Below, piece by piece: positions 22,720 through 35,177 of a stretch of 64,000 nucleotides of DNA. The first letter of the stretch is position 1. The number at the start of each line of letters is the position of its first letter. A model generated the notes under the pieces. That model had not been told where the DNA came from and did not search any database. It saw nothing but the letters and a program-made list of their open reading frames with translations. A program made the position numbers and the translations under genes. Source of the DNA: Mytilisepta virgata (taxonomy: Eukaryota; Mollusca; Bivalvia; Mytilida; Mytilidae); the NCBI GenBank assembly GCA_028015205.1, contig CM051521.1:90620513-90684512 (forward strand), in the 5' to 3' direction.

Positions 22720-23761
22720 TGCCAGGGGTTACCTGACGAAACAACCGTCCGAAGTATCATCTACACGATTGACCCATAAGCCACCGCCTTCTTAAACCAT
22801 CCTATATAAATGGTACTATTGTTGTATATTTTGGTAACAGGACAGTTCAAGGGCTTGGCGTGACCAGCCGATTGGTCGCGACCGGGCCCATCCGACCTCC
22901 CGTTTCAGATAAAGTTAGGGCCAAAGTGGCGTGTTTCAGCCACCAGGATCCCGTCCTCTATCCTTACGGGTATCCACACACGGCAAACATGTGGCCTCAT
23001 TAAGCCGAGGAAGCTTTGTCCCATCAGCCACCGCCTTCTCTGCGCCTCCATCAGTGGTTGTCATCCCAAGATCCCAGAACCCGAACATCAACCTCAAACG
23101 ATACTCCATTGCAGTCCACCATCCCATCCCAGTGTATCTCAGTTTCATATAGGGTTCATCTGGATCTTTTCAGACAACCACGAGAAGACAGCAGAGGGCT
23201 AGACATGACCAGTTACTGGCTAAACCGGGACCATCGAGCCATTCATGAGCTGGTTGTATAAAAATATATATCAAAATATAACCAAACTTTCAATAGGATT
23301 GAACAAACCGTACCGGTGTTGAATAAACCATTAATTACGTTATTTGGAATTATGTAAATAAAAAACATAACAAAAATAAGAAAAATAAATAAAAAGCCAA
23401 TACAAATGTAGGAAATTTTGTACATATTGAAGTTTGACCCTTAAGCCACCACCAATCCCGTCATGTAGCAATTTGGAATTCCGATTTCAGTGAGGAGAGA
23501 AAAAAAATAGATATATAATGTTGTATAAGGGATTGATGCGACCAGCCGATTGACCGAATCGGGTCCATCCGGCCTCCCGTCTAGGTAAAGATTGTGCCCC
23601 AGATGGTGATCGGAACCGTTTTTCCGGCCATCCAGGAACACTCCCTATTACCGACACGGGTTTGCGACACACGGCAAACATGTCGCCTCTTTAGGGGCCT
23701 CTTACGCCAAGCCGAGGAGCTGCGGGCCTATTCTATTGTGTCCCCGGGACCCACACGGGGG
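22720..23761 (-). promoter_or_regulatory. LINE 5' UTR with duplicated block
   Basis: Two related G/C-rich blocks occur at 22848-23038 and 23525-23729. Both contain gaccagccgattg, gggtccatccg/gggcccatccg, acacacggcaaacatgt and aagccgagga in the same order. An AT-rich spacer of about 490 bp separates them, holding a third decayed piece near 23210-23250. Non-LTR elements often carry repeated 5' UTR monomers that hold the internal promoter, so this block is the likely promoter region. A TATATAA word lies near 22803. Confidence 0.6.
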
Positions 23762-23774
23762 GATAGTTAATCGA
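23762..23774 (+). repeat. Target-site duplication of the LINE (5' side)
   Basis: The 13-mer gatagttaatcga is identical to 17131-17143. It sits immediately outside the first base of the LINE 5' end. Confidence 0.9.
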
Positions 23775-23939
23775 AGAATATAGTTTTTAAACAAAATAAA
23801 TAAGTTTTAATTTGTTCTGCAACTTTCAAAAGCAACTACATTACTGAACACAACTAATATTTATCAATTGCATGACGCACGGGTTTAAGTTTGGTTGTAA
23901 CTAGGAAACTACCCATCGAAGCACGTCGGTTAACTTTTC

Positions 23940-24870
23940 ACATTTTAATCTTCTCCTCTGAAACCACTGGGCCGAATGGAATTAAAGTTGGCAGAAACCA
24001 TTTATGTTAGGTTCTTAATAAAGTTTGATCATATCGTCCCTATCGGACTACATATATGGCCGCCATGGGCAATTGTTTCTGATTGGCTGAGTTTTCCAAA
24101 ATCTTCTCCTCTGAAACTGCTTGGCCAAATAGAACAAAAATTGACAGGAAGCATATATGGGAGGTTCTTTATAAAGTTTCCTTATTTAGTCCCGATCGAA
24201 CTATAAATATGGCCGCCATGGGCAGTTATTCTTTCTAATTGGCTGTTGTAAAAAAAATCTTCATTGAAATCGCTTGGCCGAATGGAACGAAACTTGACAG
24301 GAAGCATCTATGGGAGGTTCTTTACAAAGCTTCCTCATTTCGTCTCTATCGTGCAACAAACATGGACGTCATGGGCAATTCTTGTTTCTCATGGTTGATT
24401 ATTTCTTTTCTCTCTCTGGAACTGTCAGCCAAACTTGACAGGAAGCATCTATGGAAAGTCTTTTGTGAAATTATTTGTTTTTATCCTGATTGGACGACAA
24501 GCATGGCTGCCATGGGCAATTCTTGTTTCTGATTGACTGATATAAAGAAATCTCTGAAACCGCTTGGCCAAATGAAACCAAACTTGACAGGAAGCATCTG
24601 TGGGAGTTTCTCTTACAAATTTTCCTAATTTTGTCCAGATCAGGCGACAAACATGGCTGCCACGGGCAATTCTTGTTTCTCATTTTTGATTTAAAATGTT
24701 TTTTCTCTCGGAACTGCTGGGCCAAATAGAGAAACTTAACAGAAAATGTCTATGTCCTTTATCCCTCATTTTGTTCCAACTGAATAACAAACATGGATCC
24801 CACAGATAATTCTTGTTTTCTGATTGGCTGATTTACAAAAAAATCTTGTCCTCTGAAACCAAACTTCACA
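23940..24870 (+). repeat. Tandem array, unit about 150 bp
   Basis: Six to seven units are marked by the gcttggccgaatgg type of word near 23967, 24120, 24272, 24424, 24564 and 24717 (140-153 bp apart). Each also has cttgacaggaagcatctatg, atggctgccatgggcaattc and tgtttctgattggctga. The translated frames through it are by-products of the period. Same overall class as the arrays at 8.7 and 54.3 kb but with a different unit. Confidence 0.8.
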
Positions 24871-25059
24871 AAATGGGTCAAAGCCACAAATGGCCGGGTT
24901 GCTGGGTGTTTATTGTAGTGGTGACAAAGGTGATTACAAGATCATATTGCACATTGGCAGTCATGAATATTTATATAAACAAAATCAGACACATTGTATG
25001 TTGGTGTACGAGCACAGAGGCAGCCATCAATTTAATTAGAAATAGGTGAAGTAAGCAAT

Positions 25060-25775
25060 ATTTGATTTGATTACATGTTGATAAACACTTGTTTGGAAAA
25101 ATGGGAAATAATTCCTGAAATAATTCCATAAAGTGGGGTGCACATCTTCAATATGTATTAAAAGATTCTGTGAATTTGCAATGATGTGGGTTAAAAACTG
25201 TAGGAGGAGTTGATTTCGCAAAATAGGTACCCTCTATTGAAGATGTCAATAAAAAAACAACTAAGTTCCAAGGTTTGGAAAAATGGGAAATAATTCCTGA
25301 AATAACTCAATAAAGTGAGGTGCACATCCTCAATATATATAGAAATATTCTATGAAGTTTCAAGGATGTGGGTGAAAAACTGTAGGAGGAGTTGATTTCA
25401 CAAAATAGGTACCCTCTATTGAAGATGTCAATAAAAAACGACTAAGTTCCAAAGTTTGGAAAAATGGGAAATAATTCTGAAATAACTCCATAAAGTGAGG
25501 TGAACATCTTCAATATATATAGAAACATTCTATGAAGTTTCAAGGATGTGGGTGAAAAACTGTAGGAGGAGTTGATTTCACAAAATAGGTACCCTCTATT
25601 GAAGATGTCAATAAAAAACGACTAAGTTCCAAAGTTTGGAAAAATGGGAAATAATTCCTGAAATAATTCCATAAAGTGAGGTGCACATCTTCAATATATA
25701 TAGAAAGATTCTATGAAGTTTCAAGGATGTGGGTGAAAAACTGTAGGAGGAGTTGATTTCACAAAATAGGTACCC
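25060..25775 (+). repeat. Satellite-like array, 180-bp unit, four copies
   Basis: Units begin with gtaggaggagttgatttc at 25200, 25382, 25562 and 25743, a regular 180-182 bp period. The two middle units are almost identical; the first is more diverged. Each carries gaagatgtcaataaaaaac, gttccaaagtttggaaaaat and tgcacatcttcaatatatat. The array stops at 25775 and is followed by a C-rich stretch (ccgcccgcccaccgccgccg). This is the most homogeneous array in the window. Confidence 0.85.
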
Positions 25776-26149
25776 ATTTTCCCCGCCCGCCCACCGCCGC
25801 CGCCCGCCCGACATTCACCATACTATAACCCGGATTTGCACTCTGTGCAACCCGGCCAAAAAAGCAGCTGTGGAAGGTTCTTTGCAGATTCCTTATTTCC
25901 TCTCAATTGACAACCAAAACATGGCTGCCAGAGACAATTCATGTTCTGATTGGATGATTAAAAAATCCTTTGAAATAACTTGGCATAATACAGCCAAATT
26001 AAAACAGAAGGATTCCTTGCAGTTATATATTCTCCTTTGCTTAAAGCAAATTTTCAAAGTGCACATATTGATGGTCACTTTGTTTTTTGTTCAGTCAAAC
26101 AACTTTGATTTTTTTTAAAATTAAGTGAAATGTGTAGATTAGAGGTGAT

Positions 26150-27757
26150 TACACTTGGCTGAGCGTGTAAATCACCAAAACTACTGTGTAAAGTGCGAAA
26201 CGTGCTCGTGTAACGTGCAAATCGTGTGCGTGTAACGTGTGAATCGTGTGCGTGCAACTTGTGAATCGTGTGCGTGCAACTTGCGAATCGTGTGCGTGTG
26301 GTTTGCGTGTGGTTATAAACTTGCGATTTGAATCGTGTAACGTGTATGAGATTTCATTGGTGGAGACAAATATTAAAACATTTGAATTTAAATCAGAGCA
26401 TATTTCGAACTCGAATTAAAAAATTGCTGGAACTAACTTCATCAGTGTCAATTATTTGAAAATATTGAGTTTATAGTTTTATCTATTACTAAAGTAATTC
26501 ATCAAATTAATTTGGTTTGAAAAAATATATATTATTATAAATGAATGTTTTCCTTAATTAAATAAAATCAAGAAATACCAAAGGAATATGTGAAGGAGGG
26601 AAAAATCGTAACCACTAACAAACTCTACAGAATTACGAAGACAAGACCAAAACAATACATGCACTACAACTAAAAACTAAATGATCGTATAACGTGCATA
26701 CAACATTTGAAAATTCAAGATAGACTTGAACTTTCACATGTTTGTAAAAATTATCTAAAGTTATTCTTGAAATTTTGCGAGGGATTTAATTTTTTGACAA
26801 ATGTTATGTATTAATTTATATATATCGTCATAGTATATTTTTTTTATTAGCAATTGTTTGGTTATTATGTAACGAATACGGTGTGTTTCCCCGATATAAA
26901 CAGGACTTTTATATGATCATATGTTATAAACTACAATGACAATGTATCTGGATTCATTAAAGATGTAAGTTAATTTTTATTTATAAAAAAGTATTTTAAA
27001 ATATTAAAGGTTAATATATATAGGTTGATATAAATATTATATTTTATTATTTATTCACAAAATATATATTTTTTTAAAAACATTGTAATGATTGTTTTAA
27101 ATTTCAGTTTTAAAATAAATATGCTTTCTCCTATTCCCGACGTGTTTAATCGGTGGGATAAAAATACATAATATCTTTAACCACTTCCCGGTGATTAAAT
27201 TTCTACGTGGGAATTACCGCCCTTTTTTCTACAGTTATTAGAACGATAAACTAGAAAACTCCCGAAATGACGTATATGTAAACAAACTACATAGCAACGG
27301 CATTTTCTTGAGGTTTTTGTCGAAAATCATAGGAGAAAAAGATTCTCCTTCAATTTACTCGTGAGTTAAGAAGTTATAAAATATTGTGGCATAATATTTA
27401 TTTTACTAACAACTTTATTATTATCATATCAATTTTGGTTAATACGCTATAGTTTATTAGGTAAAAATAACATTAATGAAATTAAAATATAATTTCACAG
27501 ATCCGTCATTAAAGTTTAATATTTCACATTAAAAAAATAGCACATGCAAATAAATATTTTGTATTTATGAAAAAGTTAAATATCGATCGTATTACACCGG
27601 ATTCCTTTTTTTCGCACTTATTAACATGTAAGATCGTGTGGTTTGCGTATAACTTGAAAATCTTGTGTTTGTATCGTGCGAATCGTGTGCGTGAAACGTG
27701 CGAATCGTATGAATCTTTTGAGTGTAGTTTGGTGCATTACACGTTCAACCATGTGTA
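26150..27757 (+). mobile_element. TIR element with subterminal minisatellite, copy 1
   Basis: The left terminus (tacacttggctgagcgtgta, 26155 onward) and the right terminus (read on the minus strand: tacacatggttgaacgtgta, from about 27757) are imperfect inverted repeats of about 35 bp, both continuing into caccaaa-ctac. Next to each end lie direct copies of a ~22-bp unit containing gtgcgtgtaacgtgcgaatc (26190-26330 and 27640-27715). The interior is AT-rich with no transposase. Positions about 26830-27757 match 61987-63409 in inverted orientation. This is a non-autonomous DNA transposon, possibly hAT-like because of the subterminal repeats, but no target duplication was found to confirm that. 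Confidence 0.65.
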
Positions 27758-27779
27758 TTATAGTAAAAATTTATAATTT

Positions 27780-28785
27780 TGAGACATAGAAAAAAGGTTT
27801 CTTGTACAATATTTATTTTACACTTTGATTACATTTTACTTTAATTGAAAAAAATACCAACAATTAAAATAAAGTAATTTAAATGGTCAAATCTGAAAAA
27901 ATGGCAAGGGAGATAATAAATTTCAGCCTATAAATGAGGATGAGTATATACTATTGAGTTTTCTTGTGCTATTCATTAATAAAAAAAATAATTATATTGA
28001 ATATAGAAATTGTATTGTTTGTATACATATTCATCACCTCGGTGTTTAACATAGCGAGAAGTAACTTGTATCTTTGGGGTACATCAATAAAGACGGCTTT
28101 CATGCCAGGTTAGCGATACAGGCTCAACTCTCTGAGCCTCTAGTTTCTGTGAAACACCCAACGAACTTAAATGTAATTTTTAGAATTTTTTCATCGTTTT
28201 ATGAACGAAATAAACGCAATATCACAAAATTAAAGCATACTTCAAATGGTATACTGTGATATTGAGTTTATTTCTTTCATAAAATGATAATGGAGGGCAT
28301 TGGGCGTTGAAGAGATAAAGGGGCGGGGAGACAGAGGAAATGGCTAGGTGGGGATGCAACACACTAAATCCGTTATGAGGTATCTGTGCTATATCGTCAA
28401 TACATGGGAAGCAGTGCTCTTAACAGTACGATCCGATAAATACAAGTAAAAGTCGACAACCCCCCCCCCCCAAAAAAAAAAACAACAACAAAAAAAAAAC
28501 AAATAAAAATAAGCTAATCGAAACAAATCCCTAAGGTCCGAGTTGTCCGAAAATATTTACGTATATATATATACATTAGATGCGTCTTACGTATATATAT
28601 ACATTAGATGCGTCTCAGATTTCAGTTTTTAACAGATGTAACGCAGTTTTAGCAGTATTAATCGATAGAATTACACAAATATATATTACATGTAGAAGCA
28701 TCAGGGATAAAAATTATAAAACTTTAATTTAACGAATGCAAAATAACCCAAAGAGTAAAAAATTTATGGAAAGTTCATGACGGAA
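27780..28785. other. Intergenic with small repeats and a stray array hairpin
   Basis: At 28104-28149 lies the reverse complement of the array-end hairpin also found at 8671 and 39722 (ccaggttagcgatacaggct). At 28190-28265 the sequence can pair with itself (gttttatgaacgaaataaac against gtttatttctttcataaaat). At 28458-28500 there is a C11-A12 run. At about 28556-28617 a 27-bp unit containing tacattagatgcgtct is repeated twice. No gene was seen. Confidence 0.5.
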
Positions 28786-30690
28786 AACTTGTAAAGTGTA
28801 GAAATAAAATTCAGAGAAAAATCAAAAAGGCTAGATCAAGTTGTTTTTCTGATAAAATTAATGAAAATAAAGATGACCCAAAGAAACTATGGAGTCATTT
28901 GAGAGATCTTGTGTATAAAAAAAGTTCAAGAAACTAAAATTTAACATCAATAATGAATCTTGTCATGACTCTAAGACCATTGCTGATCATTTCAATACTT
29001 TTTTACAACTGTAGCAGCAAAATTAGTACAAAAATTCCAAAGGCATATTTAGTGTTGTATCATACATTTTTAAAATTTTTTATAAAAGGAGAAATCCTAA
29101 TGATATGAAATTTTTATTGAAACCTGTAACTGAAGATTTTTCCTATAAGGAATTGCCGTCGCTCAATATTACAAAGAGCACTGGTTTAGATGAAATACTT
29201 GCAAAATTTATCAAGGATAGTGCTAGTATATTACAAACGCCAATCACTGCAATTATAAATCAGTTGTACCAAATAGTATGAAATATGCAAGAGTAAAACC
29301 TTTATTTAAAAAGAATAGTGCTCTTGATGGTAATTATAGACCTGTCAGTATACTTAGCATTGTATCGAAAGTTCTTGAAAGTAGTGTTTATAACCAATTA
29401 TCAAAGTTTTTACGAAAGAACAAATTGTTATTTGAATTTCAATCAGGTTTCAGAGGTACATTTTGTAAATACTCTACTGATACATGTCTTATACATTTAT
29501 TAGATTATATAAGAACAAATAATTCAAATGGTATTTAAACAGGAATGATTATGTTAGATATGCTAAAACACGTTCGACACTGTCGACCACAATATTTTAT
29601 GTTCGAAACTTGGAGTTATGGGTGTTCAATGTGTAAAATGGTTTAGATCTTACCTTTCTGATAGAGTTTAATTTGTATCTTTAGATAGTGTTATGTCGGA
29701 GACCATGGAAGTCACATGTGGTGTCCCCCAAGGAAGTACCCTTGGAGCGCTGTTATTTTTAACATATATTAATGATATGTCAATCAGTATGGATGAAGAC
29801 TGTAAATTAATTTTATATGCTGATGATAGCGCTATTTTATATAATTATAAAAACCCAGATAATATTACCACAAAATTGGGAAAAGTTCTAGAAAAATGTT
29901 CAGACTGGTTAGTAGATAATAAATTGTCATTAATCTAGGAAAAAATGAATGAATGTGTGCTTTTGGACCTCCAAAAAAGATTCGGAAAAATAGTAAATTT
30001 CAGGTCAAATGTAATGATCACATTATCAAATCGACAAATTGTGTCAAATATTTATGAGTTCACATTGATAATTTTTTAAATTGTGATCAAATAGTTTCCA
30101 ATATCATAAAAAAATTTAATGCAAGATTAAGATTTTTATATAGAAATGCAGAACGTTTGGATGTCTCTCACATCAGCTCTGATACAATGCTATTTCGATT
30201 ATTCTTGCTCTTCATGGTATAGTAGTCTGGGCAAAGAGATGACAAAAAGAAATGCAAGTTGTACAGAACAAGATGGTGAGATTTATCCTTGGTCTGGGCC
30301 CAAGGAGTAAAACTACATGTGATTTTTTTAGACAAAGTCAATATGCTATGGGTAAAAGATAGAGTTAGTCAACTTAGATTAAACCATGTATTCACTATTT
30401 ATCATGGACGTGCTCCAGAGTATTTGTGTGAACATTTTGATTTAAATAATCATAATACCAGAAGTGCTGCATATAATAATTATTTTTTGTACCAAATATT
30501 AAAAACTGTAATAAAAACAGCTTTGTAAGAGAGCATAGTACAAATTTACTATATCTAATATTAGTATCTTTGGATTGTTATTTTGTCTATAATGCTATAC
30601 AACAGTCTATCATCCAATATAAAAAACATATCAAATAGATCTGCTTTTAAGACTGCAGTTAAAGGACATTTTAAATAAACGCAAGAAATA
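28785..30690 (+). pseudogene. CR1-like LINE reverse transcriptase pseudogene
   Basis: Recognisable pieces occur in order but in several frames. First is a basic linker (KIQRKIKKARSSCFSDKINE, 28800-28870). Next is the RT start at 29278-29538 with NYRPVSILSIVSKVLE and FQSGFRG. The catalytic half at 29693-29938 has GVPQGSTLGALLFLTYIND and LILYADDSAILY. The C-terminal tail at 30289-30690 has YHGRAPEYL, NTRSAA and AFKTAVKGHFK before a stop near 30677. At least four frameshifts or stops separate them. There is no endonuclease at the 5' side and no RNase H, which fits CR1/L2-type elements. The tail contains a 44-bp segment shared with an unrelated repeat (see findings). Confidence 0.85.
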
Positions 30691-30699
30691 TAGAAACTG

Positions 30700-31260
30700 G
30701 AGAATTTTTATATGTTTTTTTTTAAAAAACAGTTGATCTTCTTTTTTTTTTGGTGAAAGTCAAATTTGAACAGTTAACTCATCAATACTTCCAGCATTTA
30801 AAGAAACATATCTACACAAACGCGGGAAATTTTCAGACAACACATTCATCCTCAATCAGTCAAATTGTCTAAATGCAATTGTTACTTGTACGTGATGACC
30901 GCTTCAGAAATCGAGCCCTTAATTTTACCGAAGAAACAGCGGACATGAACAAGTAAACAACAACACACTTCCAAAAGTTTTCGGTAATTATCCTGTTATG
31001 TAAAAATTTAATGTTAGATTCTGAGTGACTTTAGACAAACTCTGCCAGGTTTGGTATTTTCTATCGAGTTTTCTTAGCGAATCATATTTAAGTCCCAATT
31101 ATGGAATAGTGGAAAAACTGGAGAAATACTAATACAAAAAAAGATCTGGAATTTAAAATCTTGGTGAAATTTTTTGGATTTTTTTTCAATTTCAATTCAA
31201 ATGCCTTTATACAATATCATATTGACAACATTTCGGAAGGACAGTTTTAAACCTCAAAGT
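30700..31260. other. Spacer, no gene seen
   Basis: T- and A-rich sequence following the LINE pseudogene. I found no domain or repeat structure. Confidence 0.4.
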
Positions 31261-31263
31261 AAT

Positions 31264-31533
31264 AGTTTTACTATTTATTCCCTATTTTCTGACATCAAAA
31301 AATGATTTTCTGATATCAAAAAATAAAGAAAATTCAAATTTATGATATCAGAAAACATTCTTTATTTTTTTTTTATATAAGATACTTTATTGTACGGCCT
31401 TGATCCTATTAATCGATCTAAACAAAAAGTGAATTTTTGATATCAAAAAATTGAATTCCTGATATTAAAAATTCGATTTTTTGATATCAGAAAATATTTT
31501 TTTATATAAGAAAATAAGAAATAAATAGTAAAA
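31264..31533. mobile_element. Fold-back element with GATATC palindromes
   Basis: The two ends are inverted copies: gttttactatttattccct at 31266 and, on the opposite strand, gttttactatttatttctta from 31533. Inside, the palindrome-like word ttttctgatatcaaaaaat recurs about six times in both orientations. It is 270 bp long with no coding capacity, and looks like a MITE. Confidence 0.65.
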
Positions 31534-31535
31534 CG

Positions 31536-34500
31536 GCGCCTCATAGAAAAGAGGCTTCTACGACAACTCTCTGCATTAAAAATGTAACTCTGTGTCTACG
31601 AACATTAACGTGTACAAACATACATGACTTTGGAATCTAGTACAGTTAGTTGTATGTCGATCTTACAATGTTGTATACTGAGAGAGATAAGAAAAACATT
31701 TTTTTATAAAATGCAGTTATCTAGTATACTTATATAAATTTACCTTCTTTGGTATTCGAAATCTCTATAACCAGCTGATTCTGTAAATTATCAAACACTT
31801 TTTGCATTAATTAAATAAAAAACTATGTACTACATGTAATATTTTTTCTATTTAATCTATCTTTTTTTCCCATTAAATCTTAATTTTTCAGAAAGGTATA
31901 AGAAAAGCTATACTTGTATTTCATATTCGTTATAAAAGGCTTCGCTAGTGCAACATGTTATTTTGCTTCTTCAATATCTTTAATCTCCAAAAATGTTGAA
32001 ATAGGTAGAAGAAATCTGATGACGCACAAGCAGTCAAGAAGATGAATTCAAAGAAAAATATTTACGGGACTTGTTTTTTTTCCGACAAGTTCGTCAAATC
32101 TTAACTTGTTTTTAGTACTTTTATATTTTTTTCTTATAAAACTTACGAAAATTTTTGAAGTGGTAAATGTAGGTTATATTTTCCACTGAAAAATCGGTAT
32201 GTGTTGTGAGCATAATTTTTTTTTCATCATTATATGTGTATTTATCGTGATATATTTTCGGATTCAATTAATATTAAAAAACCGGTTTAAACTTACCATA
32301 ATCCGAAGTTTGATAATTTAACCTTGAACTGTAACTACAACAAGAATAATGTTCATACAAAACAAGTACTTTATTGCGTTTGGTACATTAGATTTTTATA
32401 TAAACATTCACATCTTATACTGTCTATCAAATAAATGTAATAAATCTTGGTTGACCTATATTTATCTTGAATTGTTTGTCTTCTTATTTTAAGGCGTGAA
32501 ACGCCTATGCAAAATCATTTCAAGTTATTTCATTATATTCAAGCACTTGTAATTGATTTTCCAATATTCATTGAAACTTGTAAACTGTGTAAACTCACAG
32601 GGTTCGTTATAAAAATAATATAAATGTCAAAATGCGAGACAAAATATCAGCAATAGTCAAAAAGCTCAAGAAGAATGAAGCCACACATGTAGTTCTATGA
32701 TTCAAAAAGAGAGAAAACGTGGTTAATGCAGCGACGTACACCTTCCGCCTTTATATATTGAGTTTAAGGCATAGATAAAAAATAAGTACTAACATTAGTT
32801 GATTGTTTCAACTAAATACTATTTAAAAAAAAATTATACAGTGACAAAAACACAAATGAAGCAATAAAAATAAAACAACCGAAATTCAAGGACAAACAAA
32901 GTTGGAAATGCAAAAGGATAATACATGTACAAAGGACAGGACCAAAACAAGAAAAATTATCCCGGCTTGGTACAAATCATGGATTGTGATTAGTCAATGC
33001 CACGTCGATACAAAACCCATATCCCCGCGGGCATTGCTAACCAATATACCCAGACTTTTCTAACCATTGCCCTGGGTAACTTATTTTTATCATTATGACT
33101 TGGCGCCCGAGACAATTTCCTTTGATATATGGCTATGAAAACGTCTTATATTCGGATACCTGCAGGGTTCTAAGAAAGGTACAATGTAGTACCCCACACC
33201 TGGTAAATAGTATGCCGAATTGACATATTTCACTTTAGTTTTTTTCTATAATCAGAAAAGAGTTGCTTTAACGCTATGAATTTTTCAAGATATCGATAGA
33301 TTAGGACAGAAACCGGGGATAAAACCGTCATCTATACGTTCGTATTCGTAGATACGGAGATTTTAACACCCTTCGGCTTGGGCTCAGTGTGTACTAGAAT
33401 ACTTCAGGGTGTACAAATCTCCATATCTGAGGATACGAACGTAGGTAACTTACACCATAAAACGACTCAAATTTAAAAATCGTCAGATAGGTTATTTGTT
33501 ACGTTGTTGAAAATGGAATGCACAAAACCAACTGTGTTTTACAATGATTTAATGTTATAATTGCCATGGTAATAGCGGTGATACAGTGTCATACAATTTA
33601 ATCATTGTCCATTTGCTAGACAGAATCTTTTTTCCCAATACCCACATCTTCTTTTGGGTCAAAAACAAAAATGTTTATCAATTTGTTAAAGTGTTAATTA
33701 TAACTGAATTAAATACCTGAAAGATAGAAACTAAACACAACAAATACCCGAAAACAAAAAGTAACAGTGCAGAATACTTTCCGATTTAGACACCACTACT
33801 ATAGGCGGTCATTCGGGCAAAAATTACAAAAATGTGCTGAAAAGATAAAATTTACTTTAAATAACAACAATCATAAAAAACAAAATTGTTAGTTGAAAGA
33901 TGAATTTTTAAAGATCAAAACAAACTGTAATATATAACGAAAATGTATGGAAAAAAGACATCAATGTTCAAAAGACAATTTTTCAGAAAAGACAATTCGT
34001 TAGAAAAGACGTACAGTTTGTCAGAAAGGACAATAATACTTTAAGGAGGATTGAATGTGTTTATATCCCATCTTAGCACCACTATTCAGATCACATAACA
34101 GCCCGAAACCCGTTAGTATGGCAAAAGTCATATTGCATTAAAAAGTTGCCCATGGCATAAATATTATTTTGAAGCAAGATAGATAACTTAGCCTGCAAAG
34201 ACTTTAATAGTTCAAGATGAAGATTCATAGGTGTTTCGAACATTTATTCGGATTAGTTAATTTTGAATTAGCGATCCATGCCATGTTCTGATCAGAAGCC
34301 CGAGCCAACTGTATTGGGTTAAAACCGCAAATGACTACGGAATTGTCAATTAAGGTTTGCTAACTTATCAGGGGCTTGACACCTAGATAGGGATCTGCTG
34401 CATATTGTGGTATTTCATGTATATTCTTTTGTAATAATTTGACTATTGATCTCAGTTGATGCAATGTTTTATTTCAGTTTAGAAGAGGTTAGTATTTCTT

Positions 34501-34995
34501 TCAAATTCTTATATCGTTTGTACGCAATAATTGTTTTATTTACAAAAATGGTATTTATTTCCTCATCATTAACTATACTGCCCCAGTGTTTTATGATAGC
34601 TCGGCTGAATTTTGTTATTAATGAGAGCGGGCGCTTTTCTTATTTTCACCCTCAACATATCATTCTATTTTATTTGTTCTACGTTATTTTTTATACTTTC
34701 AATTTCAGTGCATTTGTATCCCCGGTCAAGTAAGCGACCAGTGAAGTTGTTGCACTGCCTCTGGAATTCTCGACTATCACTGGTACATCTCTTAAACCTT
34801 ATCATTTACCATTTTATGAACCGCTTAAATGTAGAGGATGGATGACATGATAATCTTTCTAGATACTGGTAGATTTCTGTTTTTTTTGGTGATATGTTGT
34901 CATATCAGAATTAAAATTTGATTTTGTAAAATAAACACTTACCATCATGAATTTAGATATACCCTAATTTCAGCCTTATGCAACCGGAAATCAAC
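31536..34995. other. Long AT-rich stretch without supported genes
   Basis: Both strands were read. There is a 107-bp imperfect hairpin at 33336-33442 (acgttcgtattcgtagatac against gtatctgaggatacgaacgt-like sequence). The remainder is AT-rich with short open frames lacking domains. It may include introns or unique intergenic DNA of a host gene, but I cannot show exons. Confidence 0.4.
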
Positions 34996-35177
34996 TAAAA
35001 AGAATACCCCATATATTACCACAATCAAACCTGACGCATGTGCATCTTACACCTTCATCACTTTTGACCTATTGCATAGGCAATAAGGGGGATAAAGGGG
35101 AGGTTAGTGAGACCTGTGATTTATGATCGTAGAAAGAGAGAAACCTTTATCTTCAAAAATATAAAGTGAAAAATTCG

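Larger units (their letters stand above)
17144..23761 (-). mobile_element. Full-length I/Nimb-type LINE, 6618 bp
   Basis: The element runs on the minus strand from a G/C-rich 5' end (ccccccgtgtgggtcccggg as read on that strand, at 23761) to a 3' end of ggcgtaaaacaatattcaat with a short CAAT tail at 17144. It is bounded by a perfect 13-bp target-site duplication. Its order is 5' UTR of about 1.2 kb (containing a duplicated block), gag-like ORF1, ORF2 overlapping by one base, and a 3' UTR of about 310 bp. RNase H in ORF2 and the C-terminal CCHC place it in the I group; the protein pattern is closest to the Nimb lineage known from snails and bivalves. Perfect duplications and an open 1226-codon ORF2 indicate a young insertion. 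Confidence 0.9.

Noticed and set aside
25753..26118. A 121-codon frame beginning in the C-rich stretch
   Set aside because: It starts within the 180-bp satellite on an antisense phase, has no motif, and its length is explained by a C-rich segment lacking stops.
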